A stretch of DNA of 64,000 bases from assembly GCF_030848805.1 (NCBI RefSeq), contig NC_092359.1, positions 14,056,102-14,120,101 on the forward strand, written 5' to 3'. Below the pieces are notes generated by a model. That model worked only from the letters and a program-made list of their open reading frames with translations. It made no database searches and had not been told where the DNA came from. This document shows, piece by piece, positions 32,396 to 47,090 of the stretch. Within the stretch, counting starts at the first letter, position 1. Each line of letters starts with the position of its first letter. This stretch comes from Temnothorax longispinosus. Taxonomy: Eukaryota; Arthropoda; Insecta; Hymenoptera; Formicidae. The translations under genes and the position numbers were made by a program.

Positions 32396-35300
32396 GTGAG
32401 TAAATGTTATGAAATTTCAAATTTGGAAACATTTTGAGAGACATAAATCAATTAATTGCAATTTATAAAACAAATAACAAAAAATATTACTTTTTTATTT
32501 TAAAATATTTTCTCTTTTATATAAGGTATGCTTTCGGAGATGCTAATTTATCATATTTTTATATCTCTTCTCCTGTATGGCTATTATTCTCAGGTTTTCG
32601 ATTTGCAAACTAATGAAGAAGCTGAGGATTATAATCCAGTTGAATGGGAACAGTACAGCGTACTTTATACGGCGTATTTTACATATCAGTGGGGTATTCA
32701 CGCATGTGACACAATGACAAATACTAAAGCAGCGAAAGAACTTTTGGAAATGATTAAAACTATCGAGTTTGATGTTATAGTGCAGGACATTGGTTTAACT
32801 CAATGTTTCTATGGATTATGGGAGGTAAAGTCAATCAACTTTAGTGAACTTTAATTATTTAGTCTATTTTTAAATTGCAAGCAACTTAGCGAAATTGCCT
32901 TATAAATCAAGTGCGTTTACGTAGCAAATTAAAAGTATCTATACTCCATTCCACGAGAGAACATTAGTCCTCCGCGCATAGACGCGTGGAGAGAGCGACG
33001 AAGTGGGGAGAGCATGGCGCGCTTCTCAGTGCCGTATACGTATAAATATAACACGCTCGGTCCCGGGGCTATTGTGCTAGTCTACATCGATTGTTTAATA
33101 CGCGTATCAAAAATAGTGTATTTACGCTAATCAGGTAATGATTAAACTAATGTACTAGTAAACACACACACTCACACAGAAACGCGCGTGCCCGTGTGAA
33201 GCCTTATCTTTCTTCTGTTGTCGCCGTGGGCTCTCGCTATCGCAAAATCTCAATAAAAATGTTCAAATAATCATAACTCTGCGAAAAAGAATTGTAGAGA
33301 CCTCGGCGACGCGACATCGCGTTGTTTTCGTCTCAAAAAGCCCTTTCGAACGAGCCCTCACTCAACCCCACATGCTATTTAAGATTTTTTGGCTCCCGCC
33401 TTCCCCCGTGTATATATATATATATATATATACTACCTTGATCAAAAAGTTCCCGGAATTTATTTAGAAAATGCAAAATACAAGTTTATTCATCAATATT
33501 AATATTGTCCCCTTCAAAGTACTCCCCATCGACTGCAACGCACTTATGCCAGCGCTTGAGCCAATCCTCGAAACATTTTTTATACTCGGTGTTCGGTATG
33601 GCCATCAGAGCCGTCTTCGAGTTTCCATTATCTCCTCTCGGCTGCTAAAACGCGTTCCCCGTAGTGGTTTTTTGATTCGATTGAACAGAAAGAAGTCGCA
33701 GGGAGCCAAATCAGGTAAATTCGATGGCTGTTGGATGGTATTCGTTCCGTTCTTGGTCAAAAAGTTGCGGATAATGATGGCATTAACGCACCGTCGCACA
33801 ATATATATATATATATATATATGAGACAAATCCACGTCACTTTTACCCCCATCTGTCCAAAATTGGTATGGACGGATTTTAATGACTAAGGGCGGAAAAT
33901 GTTCGTCTTGAAAAGAGCTTTCGCACTCTTTTTTGTTTTCGCACTTGTATATTTTTGCACAAAATGCAGGAATAATCGTTACAAATTTCTCGTATGTACA
34001 TATACAAGTATGCGCTGATACTTCAGACTAAACGGATAACTTTCGGGCTCTGACTGTTACTAAACTATTTTTTCTTTAACGTAATGGATCATATAAAGAT
34101 TGCCCTCATAAGTATTTGTACATTTTGGCACAAAACGCAGGAATCATCGTTTTCGAGAAAATTCCATTCTTTTTTATCTTTTGTCATTTCTTTATTACTT
34201 TTTAATTTGTTATTTTGTTGTAATTTTATTGTTTTATATACATATATATATATATATAAATACTTTTTTTATAATTTTTTTATTAGGGAAAATATTTAAT
34301 TTTTGCTTTAAGAACGCTCCAAACTTCAATTACATTATTATTTTTGCATTATCTGCTAATAAAAGTGACGACTCTTTTCCGCAAAATAGTACTTAATATA
34401 TTTTATTTCGTTTATTTATTGCAAAATAATAAGTATTCAGTTTTAGCTCCTTCCATTATCTGTAGGTATACTGTTCTTTCAGGTTTCTAAAGGTAAGCCA
34501 CCTATAGTAGGTTATATTCCATATGGTTCTGCACCTTGGCTTAAGGATTATATCGGTGGTCCAAGTTATCCGACTGTTCGACCATACACACATGCTGCCA
34601 TTGCAAAACCTGAAGGTTTGTGGCTGAGAACATGGAATGCTCTATATTACATTGTCGATAATCTGATACGACATTACTATTACTTCCCTGTTATTCAACG
34701 ACTTTCGGAGGAATATATAGGCCATGCAATCAGGCCATTACATGAAATAGAAAAAGACAGAATTAATATAGTACTAATTAATAGTCATTCTGCGTTCGAA
34801 CCTGCGATTCCATTGCCGCCGAATACTCTGGAGATCGCAGGACTGAATGCCCAGGCCGTGCAACCAATTACCGGCGAAGTAGTCGTAACATATCCTGAGG
34901 TAAAAGAAATTATACTTCTTACTTGAGAAACACAATTTAACAAAAACTACGATAAGAATATTAACAAAAAAATTGTGTATACTAAAATGTAATTTTAACG
35001 AAACTCTGGTCAAATTATTGTCTATTATTATCTAGTATTCAAAGATTTTCGGACTAGGACTTATCATCTTTTGTTGCACAGATTGTTCTGCTATATTCAG
35101 GATATTGTAACAAATACTATTCTAATTAGCAAGATTTTGAATAAATAATTAGATCAAATATTAATGGCGACCTCATCGATTTCAAAGACTTTGATAAATA
35201 TTATCAAGGACCCTGAGTAACTTTCAAAAGATTTTAGTCATTGTTATTCATTGTAATTATTATAAGTCATTAACAAAAAAATTTAACAGAACATAATTTT

Positions 35301-38300
35301 TTACAACACCATATATATATTTAAGGAGGTATTTTTATTTTGCTGAATTTTTCTGTCTTTACCCTCTTACACGCCAATCGATATCTGTTTCACGTGGGTT
35401 TTCAACGTCCTATAAGCGGTGAATGAGGTGAAATGGTCCTCGCTTCGCGTGGAAAGTTAAAAACTTATCTGAAATTTTATTTTTAAGATACAATTATCTT
35501 ATTAAAAAAGTGTGGGTTTCTGGAGAGTGGTGCAAGAAGAGGGACAAGACCTCTTCTTCGCTCATGAATCTACTACACTTCCACGTACATATTAATCATT
35601 TGTCTTGCAATACTAAGGATAGCTTTTATATTTTTTAAACATTTAAATTTATTTGGATAATAACTTTTTAACAGACAACGAGCGACAACTAAAACTTTTT
35701 GCAAGGTCTTTTCGGTGAGGTCTTTGAAATCGCCATTAATATTTACATTTACCAATTTTGTTTTCAATAAATCGATAATTTCTTGTACAATTCCAAATTT
35801 ATAAGTTTTTGGATGCGCTTTTATTTCTTATACAATTTGCATATACTCTATGTATATACATGTGTATCACATGTGTAAAGGAGACCGGGGTTCGTTGGCA
35901 CAAGGGACCAGTTGGCAATGCGTTTATGAATTTATAGCAAAAGACACAATGGAAAAGTTATCACAAAATATCTCTTTTATGACACAGGTATTTTTCCCAA
36001 AGTTTTATTTAAATCAAACAAGTATTACAATAGAAAAAGAGAAAAACTCTAATTCAAGAGGTGGCAAGCAAATTTTCGAGCGTTACAAAATATCGTATTA
36101 CTGTTCTTCAGCTTGAGAAGAAAATCAAAGTGACGTATTATTAGTTGAAAGAAAAGTTTCTGTTACTATACGACATGTTATTTTGGAGAACAACAGTAAT
36201 TTATTGTAATAAAATGACTGAAATCAAACGTAGGGGAGACCAAGGCTCGTTGGCACTGTTTTCACAATTTCGGCATTTGAGTTTTTTAAACAACTAGTTA
36301 TCATGATTAAACAGTACTAATATGATAAAGAGAACCTTTCTCTACATTTTCATACCAGGAACGACGGCAGTGGTTTCTGTATACTGTATATATTATATAG
36401 TGTCTTTGTAATAAGTGAAATACGAACATTCTGCATTGTAGCCAACTTGCCCCGATAGTAGGGTAAGTTGGCTATGCGACAAAAGTCCATGTTAAATTAA
36501 TGAAAACGTAATAGAAACACAAAACGGGTAACAGATATGTACTTCTTGATAAAGGTTGTATCTTTTACAGTTATTTTGTAATGATCAAATAGCAAAATGC
36601 TGTTGCAGAAAAACAATTGTAAACTATTTTAGATATAACTTTCTTCAATATAAAAATATTAATATAAACATATATCTACCCGATAAAAACAGTCACGTCA
36701 CATCCACGTCGAATCCACGTAATTTACGTGGACTACGTGGATGCAGATTTATCCACAAACTATCTACATGGATGCAAAGTTCTTTTCTCATCACTACATC
36801 GAAGTGTATTATCTCCGAAATATCAATGTAGATTTTCTGTGGATATATCTATTAAGAAATATGTACAGGGAATTTTTATTGACATTTCGAGGATAAAAGA
36901 CTTCGATGTAGTGATGAAAAAAAAACGTTGCATCCATGTGGATAGTTTGTAGATAAATCTGCATCCACGTAATTTCTATTAAAGATTATAATTAATTAAT
37001 GAAAGTATTATTATACTGCATTTATATGGCAATGTCATAGCTTTTAATGGTTAATCAATAGTGAATTATAATTTGATGCTGCAATTATACTTTGTATACT
37101 GCAGGTGGAATAAACTTATATTGAATAAGATTTTGTATGAAATTGCCATGTCGATTGACACATTTCAGCCCTAGTCGGTGCATCAGCAATTTATGTTTCT
37201 GCATTATTTCTAAAGTTTTATTAACAGAATGTTATGCTCCCGAACATTTTGCAGAATGTTCGTATTTCACTTATTACAAAGAAACTATATATACAGTATA
37301 CAGAAGCGTTCTTGGTATGAAAATGTAGAGAAAGATTCTCTTTATTATATTAGTACTGTTTAATCATGATAACTAGTTGTTTAAAAACTCAAATGCCGAA
37401 ATTGTGAAAACAGTGCCAACGAGCCTTGGTTTCCCCTACGTTTGATTTCAGTCATTTTATTACAATAAATTACTGTTGTTCCTCAAAATAACATGTCGTA
37501 TAGTAACAGAAACGTTTCTTTTAACTAATAATACGTCACTTTGATTTACTTCTCAAGCTGAAGAACATTATTAATACGATATTTTGAAACGCTCGAAAAT
37601 TTACTTAAATTGCCACCTCTTGAATCAGAGTTTTCTCTTTTTTTATTGTAATACTTGTTTGATTTAAATAAAACTTTGGGAAAAATACCTATATCATAAA
37701 AGAGATATTTTGTGACATTTTGTGATATTTTGTAACTTTTCCATTGTTTCTTTCGCTATAAATACATAAACGGAACGCATTGCCAACTTACTTCTTGTGC
37801 CAACGAGCTTCGGTCTCCCCTATTTAGGGATGGGATCTGTTGGCTCATATCAAGGCACGCTTAGCTTGACTTGTTACCGCGCGCGTGAGACCTGTGTAAG
37901 TACAATATGTAATTTGCTACCTACAATGCTGATAGAAGCTATAGATATATGTTTATATAAATATTTTTATATTAAAGAAAGTTACATCTAAAATAGAGTT
38001 TACAATTGATTTTCTGCAACAGCATTTTGCTATTTAATTATTACAAAATTACCTTAAAAGATACAATCTTCATCAAGAAGTACATATCTGTTACTCGTTT
38101 TGTGTTTCTATTACGTTTTCATTAATTTAACATAAACTTTTGCCGCATAGCCAACTTACCCTACTATCGGGGCAAGTTGGCTGTAATGCAGCATGTTTGT
38201 ATTTCACTTATTACAAAGAAACTATACAGTGTACAAAGGCGTTCCTGGCATGAAAATGTAGAGACAGGTTCTTTTGCTTCCTCATAAAGGAAGCTTTGTT

Positions 38301-41300
38301 TTCGTGAATTTCGTATATGAACCTTTGATTGCGTATAAAGTTGGGTCTAGTCAACCAAATTTAAATGAATTATATATGAAATAGGGGTAGAAAAAACCAA
38401 AGAAAAGATTGTTTTTTGAGTTTTTGATGCTAATATGTTCAGAGTGTTCTAAAATGTCGAAATATTGCATTAAAATCGCATGTCCGTATGTATGTATGTA
38501 NNNNNNNNNNNNNNNNNNNNNNNNNNNNNNNNNNNNNNNNNNNNNNNNNNNNNNNNNNNNNNNNNNNNNNNNNNNNNNNNNNNNNNNNNNNNNNNNNNNN
38601 NNNNNNNNNNNNNNNNNNNNNNNNNNNNNNNNNNNNNNNNNNNNNNNNNNNNNNNNNNNNNNNNNNNNNNNNNNNNNNNNNNNNNNNNNNNNNNNNNNNN
38701 NNNNNNNNNNNNNNNNNNNNNNNNNNNNNNNNNNNNNNNNNNNNNNNNNNNNNNNNNNNNNNNNNNNNNNNNNNNNNNNNNNNNNNNNNNNNNNNNNNNN
38801 NNNNNNNNNNNNNNNNNNNNNNNNNNNNNNNNNNNNNNNNNNNNNNNNNNNNNNNNNNNNNNNNNNNNNNNNNNNNNNNNNNNNNNNNNNNNNNNNNNNN
38901 NNNNNNNNNNNNNNNNNNNNNNNNNNNNNNNNNNNNNNNNNNNNNNNNNNNNNNNNNNNNNNNNNNNNNNNNNNNNNNNNNNNNNNNNNNNNNNNNNNNN
39001 TTCAAGTCAATTTATCCATTACTGTCTAGATACTACTTAATTACCAAAATAGAGCCCACATGTTCATTCACTGGGAAAAGGTTAGAAAATCACACCAGTG
39101 AATAGACATCATTATATTTAGCGTATTTTTACGAATTTACAGAAAAATGTTTGACAAAATAAAATATTGACTCTATCTTTACTTATATGATGCAATATTT
39201 ACCTTCAAAAATCAATTATAACGCTTATTCAAACGTAAAATCGCAACCTCTCCAAAATTAACCTCTTATTAGCTTGCACGTCATAATCATAAAAATATTT
39301 CTCCTTAAGGGGATGCTGGAGCCGTCTGTTTTACCGGCATTTTTTGTCGGCACGTAGCGTCGTATTAATTTGACAGAATTAAAAATCCTTCTCCAGAATT
39401 GCAGTACATACATTAATGATTCGGGGGAACTCCGATTTTATATAGAAAACGAGAAAAAATTACGGAAGTACAGATTTCCTTATCCTACTTTTATCCCAAT
39501 ATGGCGTCTCGAGTTGCGGCGAGCTGTCAGCTCGTCACAAGATGTATTTCATATAAGAGATATACCATTGGTACGAACGCGAAAACAAGTTCCCCCGAAT
39601 TGCACAACAAGAAAAACATCGATAAACCCTCCAAATCAAGATTTGGAAGCGTAATATAAAAGTATAATGACGATATGCATCGTGCGTATGTGTGCGTGCA
39701 ATGTAGCGTGCTATCCTTGTCTATATCTTTGTCTATACAAGGACAGATATGGTCGGTGAGCACTTCTTTATCGACGCTGATCGAGTTCGGCTATGGCTCC
39801 AGCATCCCCTTAAGTCGACACTTTGTTTATAACCGTGACATTGATCTCAACGCCACCTGTTAATTTTTCTCTTAATTTTCATCACAAAATCATTTATCTT
39901 TGACCCATAATTTTTTTTATATTTAAAATATAAGTGATTTTGTTCATTCACTGGACCCCGTTCATTCACTGGCTGGTTTACCCTATTTCTAATTTTATTA
40001 TATTTTTCAGTCTTTTCTACCCCTATTTTATATATAATTTTTTAAGATTTGGTTGATTAGACCCAGCTTTATACGCGATCAAAGGTCTATAATTTTGATC
40101 GCATATAAAGCTAAGTCTAATCAACCGAATTTAAAAGAATTATATATGAAATAGGGGTAGAAAAGATCGAAGTAAAAATTGTTTTTTGAGTTTTTGATGT
40201 TAATGTGTTGCTTATGTTCGAAAACATCAAATTTAAATTTTTTGAGGATCGGTTTTGAGGATCGGCTATCCATCAAATAACTTAGGGTAGATTGAGGCGA
40301 ATATAAGTTTTAAGACAATTTTCTTTATTATATTTTATTTTAAACGAGCAATTTTATCGTGCTAATTAGTAATCCGATTTGCCTCGGTCTACCCTATACA
40401 TTTTTTAGGCAGAAATCGGTAGCCCTTTCACTAATCTTCGCCAAATTCAAAACAACCTCCCTTTAATAATACCTTATATATAAGATTACATGTATGATTT
40501 GTACCTATTAGAAGTTGGCCCCCCACTTTTAGAATTAACATATTTTCACGGTTGTGCTGAATTGTGCTGGGTTTGTGCTATATTGTGCTCGAATATTATA
40601 ACCATAATATGAAAAATACGAAAAAATAAAAAAAAATAATTTTTAGGTCAATCCCCTATTTTTCGTTTTTTTCAATTTTTTTGATTGTGCTGAGTTGTGC
40701 TAAGTTGTGCTAACATTGTGCTAAAATATTATTTTAAAAAAATTATAACAAAAAAAGTTACGATAAAAAAATATCGTAACTTTTTTTATTGTTATTTTTT
40801 TTTAAATAATATTTTAGCACAATGTTAGCACAACTTAGCACAACTCAGCACAATCAAAAAAATTGAAAAAAACGAAAAGTGGGGGGCTGATTTAAAAATT
40901 ATTTTTAAGTTAGCCCCCCATTTTTCGTTTTTTTTAATTTTTTCGATTGTGCTGAGTTGTGCTAAGTTGTGCTAACATTGTGCAAAAATATTATTAAAAA
41001 AAAATAATAACAAAAAAGTTACGATAAAAAAATCATTTTTGGATATAATAATTTTTTTATCGTAACTCCTTCTGTTATTATTTTTTTTAAATAATATTTT
41101 AGCACAATGTTAGCACAACTTAGCACAACTCAGCACAATCAAAAAAATTGAAAAAAACGAAAAGTGGGGGGCTGATCTAAAAATTCGTTTTTTAAAATTT
41201 TTTTTCGTATTTTTCATATTATGGTTATAATATTCGAGCACAATATAGCACAAACCTAGCACAATTCAGCACAACCGTGAAAATATGTTAATTTTAAAAG

Positions 41301-44300
41301 TGGGGGGCTAACTTCTAATAGGTGATTTGTACACTTTTTAGGCAAAAATTGGTAACCCCTTCATCGATCATTGCCAAATTCAATACCAATTTATCTTTAA
41401 TGATACTCTATCCATAAAAAAAGTGTGCAAATAGAAACTTGCACATTGCTTCTTCATAATTTTTAAGTGTGCAAGTAGAAACTTATACATTGCTTCCTCA
41501 TAGTTTTTTAGTGTGCAAGTAGAAACTTGCACATTGCGCGGCTTCGCTCGCGACCTCATGGCTCTCATACGCGTAGCTTTTGCTATTTTGCTATTTAGTC
41601 TCTACTCAAAAAGAATAAATACCGGGTCAAAAAATAACATCACAGGAAGATTCGGTCAATTATTTCCCAAAAAATTGAAAAAATTTCGGATACCGGTTCC
41701 CAAAAAAATCGGTATCGAAAAACTATACACTCTATAACACTCCCCGGAAAATTCTACTCCTATTTTATATACTTTTGGTAAAAATTCGATCAAATGGTTT
41801 TCGAGATCATAGCAAACAAAGAAAAGGCTACAAACTCTGTCTTTTTATTATAATAGTAAAAATAATATTAAAGATAGTATAGAAAAATTTCGTAACCGAT
41901 TTCCAAAAAGATACCGGTTCCCAAAAAGATTGGTAACAAAAAGCTATACAGTTTAGAGCATTCCCCGGGAAATTCTACCCCTGTTTTATATATAATTCTT
42001 TAAAATTCGATCAAATATTTCCCGAAAAATTCGAAAAACTTTTGATACCGGTTTCCAAAAAGATCGGTAACGAAAAATTATACACTTTATGGCACTCTCC
42101 TGGAATTTCCCAAAAAATTCGAAAAACTTCTAATACCGGTTTCCAAAAAGATCGGTAACAAAAAATTATACACTTTATGGCACTCCCCGGAAAATTCTAC
42201 CCCTGTTTTATATACAATTCTTTAAAATTCGGTCAATTATTTCTCGAAAAATTAAAAAAAAAACCGGTTTCTAGAAAATCGGTAACAAAAAACTATACAC
42301 ATAATAACACTCCCCGGGAAATTCTATACAATTTTTTAAAATTTGATCAATTATTTCCCGAAAAATTCGAAAGACTTCTGATATCGGTTTCCAAAAAAAT
42401 CGATAACGAAAAATTACAAACTTTATAGCATTCCCCAGGTAATTCTACCCCTGTTTTATATACAATTCCTTAAAATTCCGTCAATTATTTCTCGAAAAAT
42501 TAGAGAAATTAAAAAAACCGGTTTCCAGAAAATCGGTAACAAAAAACTATACACACAGTGACACTCCCCGGGAAATTCTACCCCTATTTCATATACTTTT
42601 GGTAAAAATTCGGTCCATTGGTTTCCAAGATCATCGAGGACAAACAATCAAACCGACAAACTCTGTCTCTTTATAATAGTAGTATAGATTAGATATTGTC
42701 GTAGAAATGTTGACGAGTAACTTTTTTGGATTTTTTGAAAGCCTAGAACATAAAAATAACATAGAATGGACTTAAAAACCTCTCAGATGGCTGACAGCAT
42801 TAGTAAAAAAATGATGATTGACGGAGAGTTAATTAATTTTTAGAAAAATTAGTTAATTACAAGCAAAAGATAAATATTGCAAGACATATTGCTAAACTTA
42901 ACACTGCGTGGACTCCATGGGTTTTTAAGACACAGTCGACTTTTCATTTATAATTCTCCTCACGGGAATGAGAAAAAAAATGCAGTTCCGGCTTATGGAA
43001 GTAGAAATCACTTTTTGAAACCTTAACGATGATACATGAATTTTTACAGACTTTTTGTAACACAGAAACGCTTTTAAAAATCCTTTGGACTTAAGGTGAT
43101 CCTAAAGCCGTGATCCTAGCCGGTTTTTTTCAGTTTTTTTCTTAGCACTAATCTTTTAATTGGCTTTATAGAAATGCAAAATTCTTGTCTAGAATTAAAG
43201 TACGCATCAAAATCTAGGTCATGGTGGTCAAATTTATATCGAAAACGAAAAAAAATTAATATTTTTTGTTAAACGTGACGACCACCACATATAAATTCGA
43301 CCACCATGACCTAGATTTTGATGCGTACTTTAATTCTAGACAAGAATTTTGCATTTCTATAAAGCCAATTAAAAGATTAGTGCTAAGAAAAAAACTGAAA
43401 AAAACCGGCTAGGATCACGGCTTTAGGATCACCTTAAGGGGATGCTGGAGTGACGGCCGAACTTCCTCGATGTCGATAATGTCAACATTTTTAATTTTGT
43501 TTTCCCTATATCTGTCTTTGTCTAACAAAATGACATCTGTCTTTGTTCGATTGCTGGGCCATCTTTGGCTACACGCAATACTACTCATCATATCAACCTG
43601 CATGTGCTTTTGCATATATAAAAATTGGACACATATAACTTTTTTTCTAAACTTTTATCTTATCTAATTGCACGATATTGTTCTTAAATGTTTTTTCTAA
43701 GGGTGCTGTAATCTCATTTTGTATATATAAACTGCAGTATTTTTGTATTAAGCAAATATTGTCGTCAGTGACAGCTCTATGTGCAGAAATTTTTTTTTAT
43801 ATTTGATGTAAAATCGATTGCAGCACCCTCCGTTTTTGTGTGTACTTTAATTCTGTAAAAAAGTTTTTTCAATTTGGTAAAGCCAATTCAAAGTTTTATG
43901 TGTTCAAAAAAATGTCGGTAATTACTGCCACTACAGCATCCCCTTAAAAGTCTCAAGGTTTGCCAGGTGAGTGCTCCAAAAACACGGTGTCTGTGCAGTG
44001 TTAAGGGGGTATAACACCTTTGAGCATGAACTCTTTTCACGATTTGTTTTATCATATAAGGAATAGAGCAATCGAAAATCGGCTTTAAGGGGTCTTTTTA
44101 TTATACATTGAAGATGTAAAAAAAATTGTTTTGTATATAAAATACACCCTGTCAAAAGAGGCCGTGTGCGTCACGGAGGTCCAGCTGGTGTACATGATTT
44201 CAGCTGACTGGTATGACCTAGAACAGAAATCCAAAAAAATTCTTAATCTGTGATAGATTGGCTATGGAAGTACGTAGCATTTTTTAAATTGGATTGTTAG

Positions 44301-46900
44301 TTTTTTTTTGGGAACCAATTTTATACACGATTTTTCAGTGTAAATTTGGACACTTTTGTTCAAATTAGTGTCAATTTCGCAAAAATCAATATTTTTCAAA
44401 AATCCTACGTACTTCCATAGCCAATCTATCACAGATTAAGAATTTTTTTGGATTTCTGTTCTAGGTCATACCAGTCAGCCGAAATCATGTACACCAGCTG
44501 GATTTCCGTGACGCACACGGCCTCTTTTGACAGGGTGTACAAACATGATTTTCTATACAAAAAAAATTTTTTTTACATCTTCAATGTACAATAAAAAGAC
44601 CCCTTAAAGCCGATTTTCGATTGCTCTATTCCTTATATGTTAAAATAAATTGTGAAAAAGAGGTTAAATTTCATGCTCAAAGGTGTTATACCCCCTTAAA
44701 AACGTAAAAAATTTTTTATAATAATATTCTATTCATAACAATAACTTGTAAAAAAAATGTATGAATCTTATTCAAATTTTAATAATATAATTTCTGCCTA
44801 GATATAATCTATTTAAAAATCGGTTACTTATACGATTATATTTTTATATTTATTAAGATACATATTTTTGTACATTATTGATATGTTCATAGTTCATTAT
44901 TATTTTGTAGGATATGCGCGTATTTCTTGACGGAGCAAAGAATGGAGCCATCGTAATATCGTTGGGAACAATTGTAAACTGGAAAAATGTCGGCCTAGAC
45001 AAGATTAAAGCCGTTATACTTGCTCTGTCGAAACTGAAGCAACGAGTGCTGTGGAAGCTAGATATTGAAGTGCCATTTGAAATACCGGACAATGTAATGA
45101 TTGTGAAATGGATGCCTCAAAGCGAAGTATTATGTACGTTTTCCAATTCCTAGAAAAATACGAGAAACATGCAGAGATATACAGGGTGTCCGGTTCTACT
45201 ATAGTAGAAGGGCGCGGCGAGAAGAGATGTCCCATTTCCAAATATTTGCAAATTTCGCAAAATGGTAGAGGACTTTTCTACTCGGTTTAACTTATCACTC
45301 TACTTGCGTACAAGAGGTCCGGCGATTATTACCGGACCCTCTGTATATATTTTTGTAACATTTGTTTAATTGACTATATATTATATATATTGCTTTATAT
45401 TCTTTTATCAACGTAAAACATTCTTTTAAATAAGTTTTAGCTCTCTTTTGTTTTATTTCATACTTTTTCGCAACTATTATATTCTAAACAAAAAAAATTT
45501 TAATTTTTAATTATTACAAATATATAAATATATATTATAATTTCTTTATAATAAGAGAATAGTTATTATTACCATATAAAATTTGTTTTTTGTTTCAAAA
45601 TTATGTACAGGCAACAAAATTGTTAATTGAAAAGTTTATCACCATATTAGTTTAATCGGGACATATACGGCTAACGAAATATTTAAGAGTTAATATTTAT
45701 TATAATATATTATATAAATTTTATTGCAACATATATATATTGCGCAATATATATGTTGCAATAAAATTTATTAAATTTATTTATTAAAAATTTATAAATA
45801 TGTGAAAGCAGCAACTTATCCTACATATAACATAATTCACTTAAAATTGATTGACCTATGAACAATATCATTTGTTAATTTTTTTAATTTTTATTTATTT
45901 TTATTTATTATATATTTTTTTATATAAAAATCCTGACCGTCTTCTAACGTACTTTTTTTTTTAAATTACGTACATTTTTTTAAACAAAAATTGGAAACCT
46001 TTTTATTATTAACATGTTTCTTTAGTTTATATTAATTTATACTTATTTTTATTTATTAGACAGACAGACAAACAGTCGGTTTTTATGTTATAATATGATT
46101 TTTTTATATAAAAAGCATTTTTTTTGTCTTTGCAGCTTCCTCTATTTCATAATTTAGTGCTGTTCTTAGCAGTAGATCATCCTGATCGTCTTTTAACGTA
46201 CTTTCTTTTTTAAATCACGTACATTTTTTAAAACAAAAATTGGAAACTTTTTTATATTATTAGCAATTTTTTTAATTCTATTTTATATAAAATTCTTTAA
46301 GATTCGGTCAATTAATTCCCGAAAAATTGGAAAAATTTTTGATAGCGGCTTCCAAAAAGATCGGTAACGAAAAATTATACAATTTATAGCACTCCCCGGA
46401 AAGTTCTACCACTGGTCCTGCAAAATTTAAAAAATTTCTGATACCGGTTTCCAAAAAGATCGGTAACGAAAAATGTACCCCTACTTCATATACAATTCTT
46501 TACGATTCGGTCAATTAATTCCCGAAAAATTGGAAAAAATTTCTGATACCGGCTTCCAAAAAGATTGGTAACGAAAAATTATACACATCATGGCACTCCC
46601 CGAAAAATTCTACCTCTGTTTTATATACTTTTGGTAAAAATTCGGTCTATTAACGAATAAGTAATTCGCAGACAGACGGACGGACAGACAGACAAACAAT
46701 CGGGTTTTATATTATAGTTCTAGCTGGTTACCCGGGCTTCGCCCCGGAGGACATATGTAATAAGACACATAAATAGTCTCTCTCTGTCTCTGTCTCTGTC
46801 TCTGTCTCTGTCTCTGTCTCTGTCTCTGTCTCTGTCTCTGTCTCTGTCTCTGTCTCTGTCTCTGTCTCTGTCTCTGTCTCTGTCTCTGTCTCTGTCTCTG

Positions 46901-46931
<31 letters not shown>

Positions 46932-47024
46932 GTCTCTGTCTCTGTCTCTTTCTCTGTCTCTGTCTCTGTCTCTGTCTCTGTCTCTGTCTCTGTCTCTGCC
47001 TCTGCCTCTGTCTCTGTCTCTGTC

Positions 47025-47090
<66 letters not shown>

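Noticed and set aside
33471..33824. 117-residue plus open frame
   Set aside because: Antisense shadow of the mariner transposase relic.
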